From positions 53,095-117,094 of the forward strand of contig JBFXHX010000012.1 of assembly GCA_050176585.1 (NCBI GenBank): a DNA stretch of 64,000 nucleotides, read 5' to 3'. Made by a program: the position numbers and the translations under genes. Origin of the DNA: CAYYWP01 sp050176585. Its GTDB lineage: Bacteria > Desulfobacterota > Binatia > HRBIN30 > CADEER01. The notes below the pieces were generated by a model. It made no database searches. It had not been told where the DNA came from and saw nothing but the letters and a program-made list of their open reading frames with translations. How positions within the stretch are numbered: position 1 is the first letter of the stretch; the number at the start of each line of letters is the position of its first letter. Shown here one piece after another: positions 28,745-37,504 of the stretch.

Positions 28745-28772
28745 GCAGGGGCACGGTGCGCCGTGCCCCTGC
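28745..28772 (-). terminator. Strong hairpin between tRNA-Pro and surE
   Basis: A perfect 12-bp stem (GCAGGGGCACGG with its complement) encloses a TGCG loop, 5 nt beyond the tRNA 3' end on the minus strand. No T-run follows, so it may act as a processing or Rho-assisted end rather than a classical terminator. Confidence 0.5.
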
Positions 28773-28777
28773 GCCAG

Positions 28778-28851
28778 TCGGGGCGAGCCGATTTGAACGG
28801 CCGACCACTCGCACCCCAAGCGAGTGCGCTACCAGGCTGCGCCACGCCCCG
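28778..28851 (-). tRNA. tRNA-Pro (anticodon GGG)
   Basis: 74 nt fold into a full cloverleaf: acceptor CGGGGCG/CGCCCCG, D arm GCGC-AGCCTGGTA-GCGC, anticodon stem CTCGC/GCGAG with loop TTGGGGT (anticodon GGG), and T arm GGCCG-TTCAAAT-CGGCT, with discriminator A. CCA is not encoded, so a nucleotidyltransferase must add it. It lies between the uracil-DNA glycosylase gene and surE. Confidence 0.96.
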
Positions 28852-28989
28852 CGTGCAATGGGAACTTGTTGCCAGGTTGGGCGCGGAAGTTCAACCAGCG
28901 TCCGCGTGCGATGCCGGTGTCGGCAGCGACACGCACAGCGGCCCGCCACCGTCTGAACGGCGCTGCCGCGCGCGCACGGCGATCATCGC

Positions 28990-29703
28990 TCAAGCGGTGT
29001 CCAGCACCTCGCGCGCGCGCGCGAACACGGCATCGAGCATCGCGCGCGTGAGCCGCCCAGTGAACGTGTTCTGCTGGCTCGGATGGTACGAGCAGAGGAG
29101 CGCGATTCCGCCCGCGATCGGGTACTCCGCGCCGTGCGCGAAGCGGGGTCGCTTGGCCGGCGGCAGGCGCCCGCTCTCACGCCAGGCGCGTAGGAATCCG
29201 TCGAGCGCGAGGCCGCCGAGGCACACGACCACGCGCACGCGGTCGAGCAGCTCGAGCTCGCGCACCAGATAGGGCCGGCAGTTCGCAATCTCCGCCGGCG
29301 TCGGCTTGTTGGCGGGTGGAGCGCATCGGGCGATGGCGGTCACGTAGGCGTCGATCAGCGCGAGACCATCGTCGGGCCGGACCGCGGTCGCCTGCGAGGC
29401 AAAGCCGGTCGCGTGCAGAGCCGCGTACAGCCACTCACCGCTGCGGTCACCGGTGAACATGCGCCCGGTGCGGTTGGCGCCGTGCGCCGCCGGCGCGAGC
29501 CCGACGATGAGCAGGCGAGCCCCGCGATCGCCGAAGCCGGGGATCGGCCGGCCCCAATAGGTATCGTCCCGGTACTGGCGCCGCTTCTCGCGCGCCACCT
29601 GCTCCCGGTACGCGACGAGGCGCGGGCAGAGCCGGCACTGGGTCACCGCGCGGTCGTGGCGTCGCCAGCGATTGCTCCCATCGGCCGCCACGCTTGGTCC
29701 CAT
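28990..29703 (-). CDS. Family 5 uracil-DNA glycosylase (UDGb), 4Fe-4S
   Basis: 237-aa DNA repair enzyme removing uracil and possibly other deaminated bases. The N-terminal CRLCPRL (C23, C26) with later cysteines in IARCAPPANKP and IANCRPYL bind the [4Fe-4S] cluster. LIVGLAPAAHGANRTGRMFTGDRSG and SYHPSQQNTFTGRLT match UDGb; the active-site Ala in GLAPAAHG replaces the Asp/Asn of other families, as known for family 5. Located 76 nt after ahcY. Confidence 0.93.
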   Translation of the reverse strand: MGPSVAADGSNRWRRHDRAVTQCRLCPRLVAYREQVAREKRRQYRDDTYWGRPIPGFGDRGARLLIVGLAPAAHGANRTGRMFTGDRSGEWLYAALHATGFASQATAVRPDDGLALIDAYVTAIARCAPPANKPTPAEIANCRPYLVRELELLDRVRVVVCLGGLALDGFLRAWRESGRLPPAKRPRFAHGAEYPIAGGIALLCSYHPSQQNTFTGRLTRAMLDAVFARAREVLDTA

Positions 29704-29779
29704 TCGCGCCGCGCGCGCCCTGAAGGTTTGGTGCTGAAGCCGCGGTCGGCGTCGCTCGCACCGCGCTACTGCTGCGGGA

Positions 29780-31054
29780 TTACGTGCCCTCGGCCCAGGA
29801 GCTCAGGTATTCGCGTTGCTCGCTGGTCAGGCGGTCGATCTTCACGCCCATCGTGTCCAGCTTGACCGCAGCGACCTCGTCCTCGATCGCCTTGGGCACG
29901 TTGTGCACCTTGACCTGCAGCTTGCCCTTGCTCGCCATCTTGAGCGCCCACTCCGCGCTCAACGCCTGGGTGGCGAAGCTCATGTCCATGACCGACGCAG
30001 GATGCCCTTCGGCGGCGGCCAGATTGACCAACCGGCCGTCCGCGATCACGTAGATCGTGCGCCCGTTCGGCAGATGGAAGGCGTCCACGAACGGGCGCAC
30101 CTCGCGGTCGACCTTCTTGGCCAGGCGGCGCAGGGTCTTCATGTCGATCTCGATGTCGAAGTGACCCGAGTTGCAGACGATGGCGCCGTCGCGCATCGAC
30201 TGGAAGTGCTCCTCGCGGATGACGTGCTTGTCACCCGTCAGCGTGATGAACACGTCGCCGATGCGGCACGCGTCGCGCATGGGCATGACGCGCAGGCCGT
30301 CCATCGCCGCCTCGAGCGCGCGGATCGGGTCGACCTCGGTCACCACGACCTGCGCGCCGGCGCCTCGGGCCCGCATGGCCACGCCCTTGCCGCACCAGCC
30401 GTAGCCGGCGATCACGATCGTGCGACCGGCGTAGAGGATGCCAGTGGCGCGCAGAATGCCGTCGAGTGTCGATTGCCCGGTGCCGTACCGGTTGTCGAAG
30501 AGGTGCTTCGTGGCCGCGTCGTTCACGGCGATCACCGGGATGCGCAAGGCCTTGTCGCGCTCCATCGCGCGCAGGCGGATGACGCCCGTAGTGGTCTCCT
30601 CCATGCTCGCCTTCACCGCCGTCGCCCGATCGGCGTAGTCGGTGTGCAGCAGCGAGACGAGGTCCGCGCCGTCGTCCATGGTCAACACCGGGCCCTCGTC
30701 GAGCACGGTGCGCAAGTGCTCGTAGTACGTCTGCTGATCCTCGCCCTTGATGGCGAAGGTGGGAATGCCCTCGTGCTTCACCAGCGCCGCGGCCGTATCG
30801 TCCTGCGTCGAGAGCGGGTTCGAGGCGCACAAGAACACCTTCGCGCCGCCCACTTTCAGCGTTCGCATCAGGTTGGCGGTCTCGGTGGTCACGTGCAGGC
30901 AGGCCGCCATGGTGATGCCTTTCAGCGGCTTCTCCTTTGCGAAACGCTCCCGGATCTTGCGCACCACCGGCATGGACTGTTCGGCCCAATCGATGCGGCG
31001 CTTGCCCTGATCGGCGAGTTTGATGTCCTTCACGTCATACGGCTTGTTGGGCAT
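29780..31054 (-). CDS. ahcY: S-adenosylhomocysteine hydrolase
   Basis: NAD+-dependent enzyme, 424 aa, splitting SAH into adenosine and homocysteine to relieve product inhibition of methyltransferases. The ATG at 31054 gives MPNKPYDVKDIKLADQGKRR. Seen: AACLHVTTETANLMRTL, the NAD site VIAGYGWCGKGVAMRARG, CNSGHFDIEIDM, and a C-terminus ending YLSSW-AEGT, where most relatives end in KPDHYRY. It is the short bacterial form without the roughly 40-residue insertion. Downstream of metK by 106 nt, linking SAM synthesis and SAH recycling. Confidence 0.96.
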   Translation of the reverse strand: MPNKPYDVKDIKLADQGKRRIDWAEQSMPVVRKIRERFAKEKPLKGITMAACLHVTTETANLMRTLKVGGAKVFLCASNPLSTQDDTAAALVKHEGIPTFAIKGEDQQTYYEHLRTVLDEGPVLTMDDGADLVSLLHTDYADRATAVKASMEETTTGVIRLRAMERDKALRIPVIAVNDAATKHLFDNRYGTGQSTLDGILRATGILYAGRTIVIAGYGWCGKGVAMRARGAGAQVVVTEVDPIRALEAAMDGLRVMPMRDACRIGDVFITLTGDKHVIREEHFQSMRDGAIVCNSGHFDIEIDMKTLRRLAKKVDREVRPFVDAFHLPNGRTIYVIADGRLVNLAAAEGHPASVMDMSFATQALSAEWALKMASKGKLQVKVHNVPKAIEDEVAAVKLDTMGVKIDRLTSEQREYLSSWAEGT

Positions 31055-31160
31055 TGGAGTCCTCGTTGGCTGGAGGTGGACGCGGCGGCTCCCGCTCGGC
31101 AGCGCCGACGTCCGACCGGCCGCGACCACGGCCGCGGCCGGACCTGGCGAGTGGTGCGTA

Positions 31161-32372
31161 TCAATGCGGCGCAGCCGCAGCGCGCGGCGGGCGCGCACCC
31201 GCCCCCGTGGCACGGCGCAGGAGGTCGCTCTTGTCGGTGCGTTCCCAGGTGAAATATCCGTTCTCGGCCGTGCGGCCGAAATGTCCATACGACGCGGTGC
31301 GCTCGTAGATCGGCCGCTTCAAATCCAGCGTCTCGATGATGCCGCGCGGCGTGAGCTCGAAGTGCTCGCGCACGAGCTTGCCGATCATCTCGTCCGACAC
31401 CTCGCCGGTGTCGAAGGTGTCGATCAGCACCGAGAGCGGCTGCGCGACGCCGATTGCGTAGGCGAGCTGCACTTCGCATTTACGCGCCAGGCCGGCGGCG
31501 ACGATGTTCTTCGCGATGTAGCGCGCCATATAGGCGGCGCTGCGGTCGACCTTCGTCGGGTCCTTGCCCGAGAACGCTCCGCCGCCATGCCGGCCGAAGC
31601 CGCCGTACGAGTCCACGATGATCTTCCGCCCGGTGAGGCCGCAGTCGCCCTTGGGGCCGCCCACGACGAAACGGCCGGTCGGATTCACGTGGATGGCCGT
31701 GTGCTTGTCCATGTACTCCGCCGGCACCACCTTCGAGATCACCTCGCGGGTCACCATCTCGCGGAGCTGGTCGAACGGCACGTCGTCACTGTGCTGGGTG
31801 GACACGACCACCGCGTCGACCCGCACCGGCCGCCCGTCGCGGTACTGGACGGTGACCTGCGATTTGGAATCCGGCCGCAGGAACGGGTACTTGCCAGTCC
31901 GGCGCTCATCGGCCAACCGCGACACCAGCTGGTGCGCGAGCATGATCGGCAATGGCATGAGCTCCGGTGTCTCATCGCAGGCGAGGCCGAACATCAGCCC
32001 TTGGTCGCCGGCGCCCTGTTCCTTGTGGAGGCCCTGGCCCTCGGTCACCCCCTGCGAGATGTCCGGGGACTGGCGGTCCACCGCCACGAGCACTGCGCAG
32101 GTGTCGGCATCGAACCCCATGTCGGAGCTCGTGTAGCCGATGCGGCGAACGGTGTTCCGGACCACCTCCGAGTAGTCGATTTTCGCCTTGGTCGTGATCT
32201 CGCCCGCGACCACCACCATGCCCGTCTTCGCGAGGGACTCGCACGCGACGCGGCTATCGGCGTCTTCGCGCAGGAGCGCATCCAGAATCCCGTCGGAAAT
32301 CTGGTCGCACATCTTGTCCGGATGGCCTTCTGAGACCGATTCAGAAGTGAAGACGAAATTCTGTAACGGCAT
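31161..32372 (-). CDS. metK: S-adenosylmethionine synthetase
   Basis: 403-aa enzyme forming SAM from ATP and methionine. FVFTSESVSEGHPDKMCDQISD, GAGDQGLMFGLACDETPELMP, the P-loop-like GGGAFSGKDPTKVDRSAAY and DTFDTGEVSD are intact. The ATG at 32372 has GAGAGGAG upstream. The C-terminus carries an Ala/Arg/Pro-rich extension of about 20 residues. It heads the minus-strand metK-ahcY pair. No SAM riboswitch was found in the leader. Confidence 0.96.
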   Translation of the reverse strand: MPLQNFVFTSESVSEGHPDKMCDQISDGILDALLREDADSRVACESLAKTGMVVVAGEITTKAKIDYSEVVRNTVRRIGYTSSDMGFDADTCAVLVAVDRQSPDISQGVTEGQGLHKEQGAGDQGLMFGLACDETPELMPLPIMLAHQLVSRLADERRTGKYPFLRPDSKSQVTVQYRDGRPVRVDAVVVSTQHSDDVPFDQLREMVTREVISKVVPAEYMDKHTAIHVNPTGRFVVGGPKGDCGLTGRKIIVDSYGGFGRHGGGAFSGKDPTKVDRSAAYMARYIAKNIVAAGLARKCEVQLAYAIGVAQPLSVLIDTFDTGEVSDEMIGKLVREHFELTPRGIIETLDLKRPIYERTASYGHFGRTAENGYFTWERTDKSDLLRRATGAGARPPRAAAAPH

Positions 32373-32488
32373 CCCTTGCTCCTCTCGGCGCGGCCCCACG
32401 GCGCTCAACCCGCCAGGCTGAGCATTAATCTACTACCGCTTATTACGCTGGGTATGGGGGGTCAAGGCGAGGACGGTCCGCGGGCGCG

Positions 32489-32776
32489 TTACGCTTGTTC
32501 GTTGAAGTTCGCTTCCACCAGCGCGGTGATCGCGGCGAGCGCCGCGTCGGCATCGGAGCCTTCCGCCACCACTTCGATAATGCTGCCCTGTCCCGCGGCG
32601 AGCATCATCAAACCGAGAATGCTCTTGGCGTCGACGGTCTGCTCATCCTTGTTGATGCTGATCACCGCGTCGAAGCCGGTCAGCGCCTGGACGACTTGCG
32701 CGGCGGCGCGGGCATGCAGGCCGAGGCGATTCTTGATCTCGAGCCGAGCCCTGACGACCGGAGCCCGATCGCTCAT
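32489..32776 (-). CDS. ptsH: HPr/NPr phosphocarrier protein
   Basis: 95-aa phosphocarrier. NRLGLHARAAAQVV contains the phospho-accepting His21 (classical His15), and VDAKSILGLMMLAAGQGS has the regulatory-site Ser52 (classical Ser46). Its place as the last gene of lptC-lptA-lptB-rpoN-hpf-ptsN-rapZ-ptsH indicates the nitrogen phosphotransferase version (NPr), passing phosphate to PtsN. It overlaps rapZ by 4 nt. Enzyme I is not in the window. Confidence 0.95.
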   Translation of the reverse strand: MSDRAPVVRARLEIKNRLGLHARAAAQVVQALTGFDAVISINKDEQTVDAKSILGLMMLAAGQGSIIEVVAEGSDADAALAAITALVEANFNEQA

Positions 32777-33672
32777 CGGCGCGCATCTCGGTGCTGCACC
32801 TGCACGCGGGTGCCGCCGCGCGCCAGCACCTCGGCCAGGCGTTCGACCAACGCCACCGAGCGGTGGCGGCCGCCCGTGCAGCCGACCGCGAGGGTGAAGT
32901 AGCTGCGGCCTTCGCGCCGATACTGCGGCAACGCGAAGTCGAGCAGCTCGGAGGCCATCCGCAGAAAGACGCGAGTCTCGTCGCGGTCGAGCACGTAGCT
33001 TGCCACCGCCGGGTCCGACCCGGTCTGGGGACGCAGCTCGTCGACGAAAAAGGGATTGGGGAGGAAGCGCGCGTCGAGCAGCATGTCGATGTCGGTCGGG
33101 ATGCCGAACTTGTACCCGAACGATACCAACAACACGGTGAATCCCGCCGCCCGGTCGGGTGCCCTGAACAACTGGCGCAACTCGTCGCGGAGCTGGTGGA
33201 CGGTGAGCGCACTGGTGTCGAATATGCGGTCGGCGCCCTCGCGCACCCCGACCAACTCCGCGCGTTCCCGCTGGATCCCGGCGAGCGGCCCGCCTTCCCC
33301 GCCGAGCGGATGCGGGCGGCGGGTCTCGCTGAATCGGCGGACGAGCGCGTCGTCGCTGGCTTCGAGGAACACGACCTCTACTCGATGGCCCGACCGGCGC
33401 AGCTCGTCCAGCACGCGGGGGTAATCCGCGAAGAACTGGCGCTCGCGGATGTCGATGCCGAGGGCGACGCGGCTGATCCGCGCAAGCGACGTCGTGCACA
33501 GCTCGAGGAAGCGCGGCACCAGCACCGCGGGTAGATTGTCGATGCAGTAGTAGCCGAGGTCCTCGAGGACATGGATGGCCGTGCTCTTGCCCGATCCGGA
33601 TAGCCCGCTGACGACGATCACCTCCAGGCCCGCCTGCGCGGCGGTGTCGTCCTGCCGCTCAGAGCTTCTCAT
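32773..33672 (-). CDS. rapZ: RNase adaptor / nucleotide-binding protein RapZ
   Basis: 299-aa RapZ/YvcJ protein. Walker A VSGLSGSGKST (about 20-30) follows a short N-terminus; GYYCIDNLPAVLVP, SFGYKFGIPTDIDMLLDARFLPNPF and the C-terminal VGCTGGRHRSVALVERLA are diagnostic. In enterobacteria it senses glucosamine-6-phosphate and guides RNase E to a small RNA; whether that holds here is unknown. The start is uncertain: ATG 33672 or GTG 33681, both overlapping the ptsN end. Confidence 0.95.
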   Translation of the reverse strand: MRSSERQDDTAAQAGLEVIVVSGLSGSGKSTAIHVLEDLGYYCIDNLPAVLVPRFLELCTTSLARISRVALGIDIRERQFFADYPRVLDELRRSGHRVEVVFLEASDDALVRRFSETRRPHPLGGEGGPLAGIQRERAELVGVREGADRIFDTSALTVHQLRDELRQLFRAPDRAAGFTVLLVSFGYKFGIPTDIDMLLDARFLPNPFFVDELRPQTGSDPAVASYVLDRDETRVFLRMASELLDFALPQYRREGRSYFTLAVGCTGGRHRSVALVERLAEVLARGGTRVQVQHRDARR

Positions 33673-34129
33673 CCTCCTCACGGATGAGGCGGAAGAGCTC
33701 GGCGCGGTCGGGGGCCTGGATGAGCCGCTGGCGGAAGGCGCTGTCCTTGAGGAGCCGCGACACGCGCGCGAGGGCTTTCAGATGTTGGCCGACCGAGTCG
33801 TCCGGTGCGACCAGCAGGAAAAACAGGTGCGTGGGGCTGCCATCCAGAGAATCGAAGTCGACGCCCTGCACATGCCGTCCGAAGGCGCCGACCACGCCCG
33901 TCAACCCCGGGAGCTTGCCGTGCGGGATCGCAATGCCGTCGCCGATGGCGGTGCTGCCCAAACGCTCGCGATCCCACAGCACGTTCACGAGCTGCTCGGC
34001 GTTGATCGGTTCTGTGCGCGACTGTGCAGCCAGGTGGTCCGCCAACTGGCGCAAGACGGCCGTCTTATCCGTCCCCGTGAGGTCCGCGATGATCAGCGCT
34101 TCACTGGTGAGAATCTCGGTGATCTTCAT
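33659..34129 (-). CDS. ptsN: Nitrogen-regulatory PTS IIA protein (PtsN)
   Basis: 156-aa EIIA-Ntr regulator. Phospho-acceptor His70 lies in GSTAIGDGIAIPHGKL; HLFFLLVAPDDSVGQHLKALARVSRLL is the conserved core. It is phosphorylated by NPr (ptsH, same operon) and in other bacteria adjusts potassium transport and stress responses. Starts 3 nt after hpf and overlaps the rapZ start by 14 nt. Confidence 0.96.
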   Translation of the reverse strand: MKITEILTSEALIIADLTGTDKTAVLRQLADHLAAQSRTEPINAEQLVNVLWDRERLGSTAIGDGIAIPHGKLPGLTGVVGAFGRHVQGVDFDSLDGSPTHLFFLLVAPDDSVGQHLKALARVSRLLKDSAFRQRLIQAPDRAELFRLIREEDEKL

Positions 34130-34132
34130 CGC

Positions 34133-34651
34133 CTACGCCACCTCGGGCTCGACCAGGCCATAGCCTCCGTCGCGGCGCCGGTAGAGCACATTCAGCGTCT
34201 CGGTAGCCTCGTTGAGAAACAACAGCACGTCCGCGCCGTCGCGGCCGAGACGGCGCACCGCATCGGCGATGCTCATCTGCTCCACCGTGACGCGTTCGGT
34301 GGAGACCGCCGGCTTGGCGGTCCGCCGCCGCGGCGGCGCCGCGGCCGTCGCGGGCGCCTCGTGCCGGTGCGCGAGCCGCTTACTCACCCGCTTCTGGATC
34401 TGGCGCTCGATCTTCTCCATCGCCAGATCGATCGCGGAGTACATGTCCCCGGTCGACTCCTTGGCGGCGACGTGGAAGTGCTCGCCGCTCAGCGTGATCT
34501 CGGCCACGTGCAGCCGTTTGTTAACGTCGAGGATCACGTGCGCCTCGATCGGGTGCCGCATGACCTTATGCACCCGCTGCACCTTTTTCTCCGCATAGCG
34601 GCGCAGAGCGAGCGTGGGGTCCATGTGGCGAAACGTAACCAGGACTTGCAT
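34133..34651 (-). CDS. hpf: Long-form ribosome hibernation promoting factor
   Basis: 172 aa. The N-terminal S30AE domain (1-100: QVLVTFRHMDPTLALRRYAEKKVQRV, ESTGDMYSAIDLAMEKIERQI) blocks the decoding centre. A linker of about 30 residues leads to the C-terminal dimerisation domain (VEQMSIADAVRRLGRDGADVLLFLNEATETLNVLYRR), which joins 70S ribosomes into 100S dimers. The long form is typical outside gammaproteobacteria. Located between rpoN and ptsN, as in many proteobacteria. Confidence 0.96.
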   Translation of the reverse strand: MQVLVTFRHMDPTLALRRYAEKKVQRVHKVMRHPIEAHVILDVNKRLHVAEITLSGEHFHVAAKESTGDMYSAIDLAMEKIERQIQKRVSKRLAHRHEAPATAAAPPRRRTAKPAVSTERVTVEQMSIADAVRRLGRDGADVLLFLNEATETLNVLYRRRDGGYGLVEPEVA

Positions 34652-34685
34652 CGATGTCCCCTCGCAGGCGCTTGCGGCGTTGGGT

Positions 34686-36179
34686 TCAGAAGACCTGCCG
34701 GCGCTTGGACGACGGCAAAATGTTCATGATCTCGCGGTACTTTGCGACGGTGCGGCGCGCGACCTTCACCCCTTCGCGGTCGAGCATCTCGGCGATATGC
34801 TGATCGCTGAGCGGGTGGCGGGCGTCCTCGGCGGTCACGATCGCGCGGATGCGATCCTTCACGCTCTCCGAGGAAACCTCGTCACCGCTGCCCGTGCTGA
34901 TGCTCGACGTAAAGAAGAATTTGAGCTCGAAAATGCCTTGCGGCGTGTGCACGTACTTGTTCGCGGTGGCCCGGCTGACAGTCGATTCGTGCATCCCGAT
35001 GTCGAGTGCGACATCCTTGAGCACCAACGGGCGCAGCGCGCCGACCCCGTGGTCCAGGAATTCGCGCTGAAATTTCACGATGCTGGCGGTGACCATGTAC
35101 AGCGTCTTTTGCCGCTGCTGGATGCTCTTGATCAGCCACAGCGCCGACTTCATTTTGTCCTGCACGTACTTGCGCGCTTCGTTGCCGCCCGCGCCGTCGA
35201 GCACTTGCCGGTAATACGCGCTCACGCGCAGGCGTGGCAGGCCGTCCTCGTTGAGCGTGACCACGTATTCGTCGCCGACCTTGTGCACGAACACATCGGG
35301 CGTGATGTAGCGGACGTCGCCTTCGCCGAAGTTGCGCCCCGGCTTCGGTTCGAGCGCACCGATGACGCTCGCGGCATTCGCGACCTCTTCCACGGTGACG
35401 CCGAGCTCTTTGCCGATGCGGTCGAAGCGCTTGCCTTCCAACAGCGCCAGGTAGTCGCAGACGATGCGGTCGGCGAGCGAGCCGTCCTCACCGCGGGCGC
35501 GCAGCTGCAACCGCAGGCACTCGCAGAGGTTGCGCGCGCCGACGCCGGGCGGGTCGAGGTCTTGGATGCGTTTCAGCGCCCGCTCGACCACCTCGAAATC
35601 CCGACCGCTTTGGAATGCGATGTCCTCGATGGCGAGCTGGATGTACCCGTCCTCATCCATGTTGCCGATCAACATCGCCGTCACGGCCTGCTCGTCTTCG
35701 GCCAGGGCATTCATCTGCAGCTGCCAGAGCAGATGGTCCGTCAGCGACTGCGCGCGCACTAAGCTGTTCTCGAAGCTCGGGCGCTTCTCGTCGTCGGCGT
35801 CCCCGCGCGGCGCCGCCACATCGTGCCGATCGTTGCCGTGGTTGCGGAAGTAGTCGTCCCAGTCGACCGCGTTCAAGCCGTTTTCCGGCTCGACCTCGTT
35901 GGTCTTCTCGCGCTGTAGGGCCGGCTCGGGCCACTCCTCGTCGGAGGCGTTGTTGGCCTCGAGGCGCTCCTCGGTGCGGGGCGGCTCGTCCTCGAGCGTC
36001 TGCGTTTCGCGCTCCTCGACTACGGCCTCTTCCAACACGGGGTTCTCTTCGAGCTCCTCCTCCACGAGCTGCTCGAGCTCGGCGCGCGAAACCTGAAGGA
36101 TCTTGATCGCCTGCCGCAACTGGGGAGTGATCACCAGCTGTTGCGACATGCGTTGTTGCTGCTTGATCTCGAGTGGCAT
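34686..36179 (-). CDS. rpoN: RNA polymerase sigma-54 factor
   Basis: 497 aa. Region I is Gln/Leu-rich (IKQQQRMSQQLVITPQLRQAIKIL), needed for enhancer-dependent activation. An acidic region II (about 38-130) follows. The core-binding and HTH domains include HESTVSRATANKYVHTPQGIFELKFFF, and the C-terminal RpoN box is ARRTVAKYREIMNIL, contacting the -24 element. Fifth-to-last in the lpt-ptsN operon, 15 nt after lptB. No bEBP activator gene is in the window. Confidence 0.97.
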   Translation of the reverse strand: MPLEIKQQQRMSQQLVITPQLRQAIKILQVSRAELEQLVEEELEENPVLEEAVVEERETQTLEDEPPRTEERLEANNASDEEWPEPALQREKTNEVEPENGLNAVDWDDYFRNHGNDRHDVAAPRGDADDEKRPSFENSLVRAQSLTDHLLWQLQMNALAEDEQAVTAMLIGNMDEDGYIQLAIEDIAFQSGRDFEVVERALKRIQDLDPPGVGARNLCECLRLQLRARGEDGSLADRIVCDYLALLEGKRFDRIGKELGVTVEEVANAASVIGALEPKPGRNFGEGDVRYITPDVFVHKVGDEYVVTLNEDGLPRLRVSAYYRQVLDGAGGNEARKYVQDKMKSALWLIKSIQQRQKTLYMVTASIVKFQREFLDHGVGALRPLVLKDVALDIGMHESTVSRATANKYVHTPQGIFELKFFFTSSISTGSGDEVSSESVKDRIRAIVTAEDARHPLSDQHIAEMLDREGVKVARRTVAKYREIMNILPSSKRRQVF

Positions 36180-36193
36180 GCCGTTTGGTGCTC

Positions 36194-36943
36194 TTACAGG
36201 GTGAACCGCTCGCCCAGGTACAGTTCCCGCGCGCGGCGGCTTGAAGCAATCACGTCCGGTGTTCCCTCTTCAAGGATCATTCCATCGCTGAGGATATACG
36301 CTCGATCGCAAATTCCAAGCGTCTCCCGCACGTTGTGATCCGTGATCAGGACTCCGATCCCGCGCGCGCGCAACTGCGTGACGATGGATTGAATGTCGAG
36401 CACCGCGATCGGGTCAATGCCCGCAAACGGCTCATCCAGCAGCATGAAGCTGGGCGCGGTCACCAGCGCGCGCGTGATCTCCACCCGGCGGCGCTCACCC
36501 CCCGACAACGTGTAGGCGGGATTCTTGGCCAAGTGCGCGATGCTCAGCTCTTCCAGGAGCGCGGTGAGCCGTTCGCGGCGCTCTTCGTGAGACAGCGGCA
36601 GCGTTTCGAGGATGACGAGCAGGTTCTGCTCGACCGTGAGCTTGCGAAAGACCGATGGCTCCTGAGGGAGATAGCTGATGCCGCGCCGGGCGCGGCGGTA
36701 CATCGGCTCGTTGGTGAGGTTCTCGCCGCCGAGCAACACCGCGCCCGTATCTGGGCGCATCAATCCGACGACGCAGTAGAAGGTGGTGGTCTTTCCGGCG
36801 CCGTTAGGCCCGAGGAGTCCCACGACTTCGCCGGCCGACACCTCGATGCTGACGCCACCGAGGATGGAGCGGCCGCCCAGGCGCTTCACGAGGGCGTCGG
36901 CGCGCAGCCTGCTCCGCGCGGCGCGCTCTGGCTCCGCCGTCAT
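36194..36943 (-). CDS. lptB: LPS export ABC ATPase LptB
   Basis: 249-aa cytoplasmic ATPase powering LPS extraction with LptFGC. Walker A GPNGAGKTTTFYCVVG, Q-loop YLPQEPSVFRKLTVEQN, signature LSGGERRRVEITRAL, Walker B FMLLDEPFAGIDP, switch His in LITDHNVRETLGICDRAYI: the full LptB signature. Overlaps lptA by 4 nt. lptF and lptG are not in the window. Confidence 0.97.
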   Translation of the reverse strand: MTAEPERAARSRLRADALVKRLGGRSILGGVSIEVSAGEVVGLLGPNGAGKTTTFYCVVGLMRPDTGAVLLGGENLTNEPMYRRARRGISYLPQEPSVFRKLTVEQNLLVILETLPLSHEERRERLTALLEELSIAHLAKNPAYTLSGGERRRVEITRALVTAPSFMLLDEPFAGIDPIAVLDIQSIVTQLRARGIGVLITDHNVRETLGICDRAYILSDGMILEEGTPDVIASSRRARELYLGERFTL

Positions 36944-37500
36944 TTCTCGGGCGTCCTCGGTTTTCCGGGGCCACCCTGCTCTTGTGGGTAGAGCACCGCG
37001 CGCACGCGTTCGGGGCCGCCCTCGACGATGCTGCGCTGCTGATCGAGATAGACCACCACGCGCTCTCCGGCGACTTCGTTCGGCCCGTCCCGGAGCCGCG
37101 CATGCTCACTCAGCGTCACGGTCCGCTTTACGTCGTCGAACACCGCCCGCCCGCCGGTGGCGCGCCGGGCGCCCTTGTCGATCTGCACGTTTCCTTCCGC
37201 GACCACTTCCTTCGCGCCGCCCTGGCGGTCGGGGTCCAAGGTGATGCGCAATACTTCACTGCGCAGGCGCAGATCGGCCTGCGTCACGCTGACGGCGCCG
37301 CGGTAGGTGAGCACCATCGACTTGTAATCGAACTCCATCGTATTCGCGTCGATGCGCACCGGTCCGCGCTCGCCGCCGAGGTTGAAGCCGCCGAGCAGGC
37401 TGTCCAACCTGCCGACCGGCGCCGCCGAGTCGGCACCCGCAGCGCGGCCGAGCGCGGCGAGGCAGCACACCGAGGCGATCAGGAACAGGCGCCGCAACAC
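36940..37500 (-). CDS. lptA: Periplasmic LPS bridge protein LptA
   Basis: 186-aa OstA-like protein with a signal peptide (1-22, ending AAGA). The beta-jellyroll repeats include IDANTMEFDYKSMVLTYRG and EVVAEGNVQIDKGARRATGGRAVFDD. It forms part of the bridge carrying LPS to the outer membrane. The C-terminus is Gly/Pro/Lys-rich. Preceded by lptC with a 4-nt gap and overlapping lptB. Confidence 0.92.
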   Translation of the reverse strand: MLRRLFLIASVCCLAALGRAAGADSAAPVGRLDSLLGGFNLGGERGPVRIDANTMEFDYKSMVLTYRGAVSVTQADLRLRSEVLRITLDPDRQGGAKEVVAEGNVQIDKGARRATGGRAVFDDVKRTVTLSEHARLRDGPNEVAGERVVVYLDQQRSIVEGGPERVRAVLYPQEQGGPGKPRTPEK

Positions 37501-37504
37501 GGCT

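Noticed and set aside
31055..31160. Possible SAH riboswitch upstream of ahcY
   Set aside because: A GGCGCTGC string occurs but the flanking pairing and conserved core of the SAH element are absent.
32373..32488. Possible SAM riboswitch upstream of metK
   Set aside because: Only a small GGCG-CGCC hairpin and a Shine-Dalgarno are present; no SAM-I to SAM-V core motif was found.
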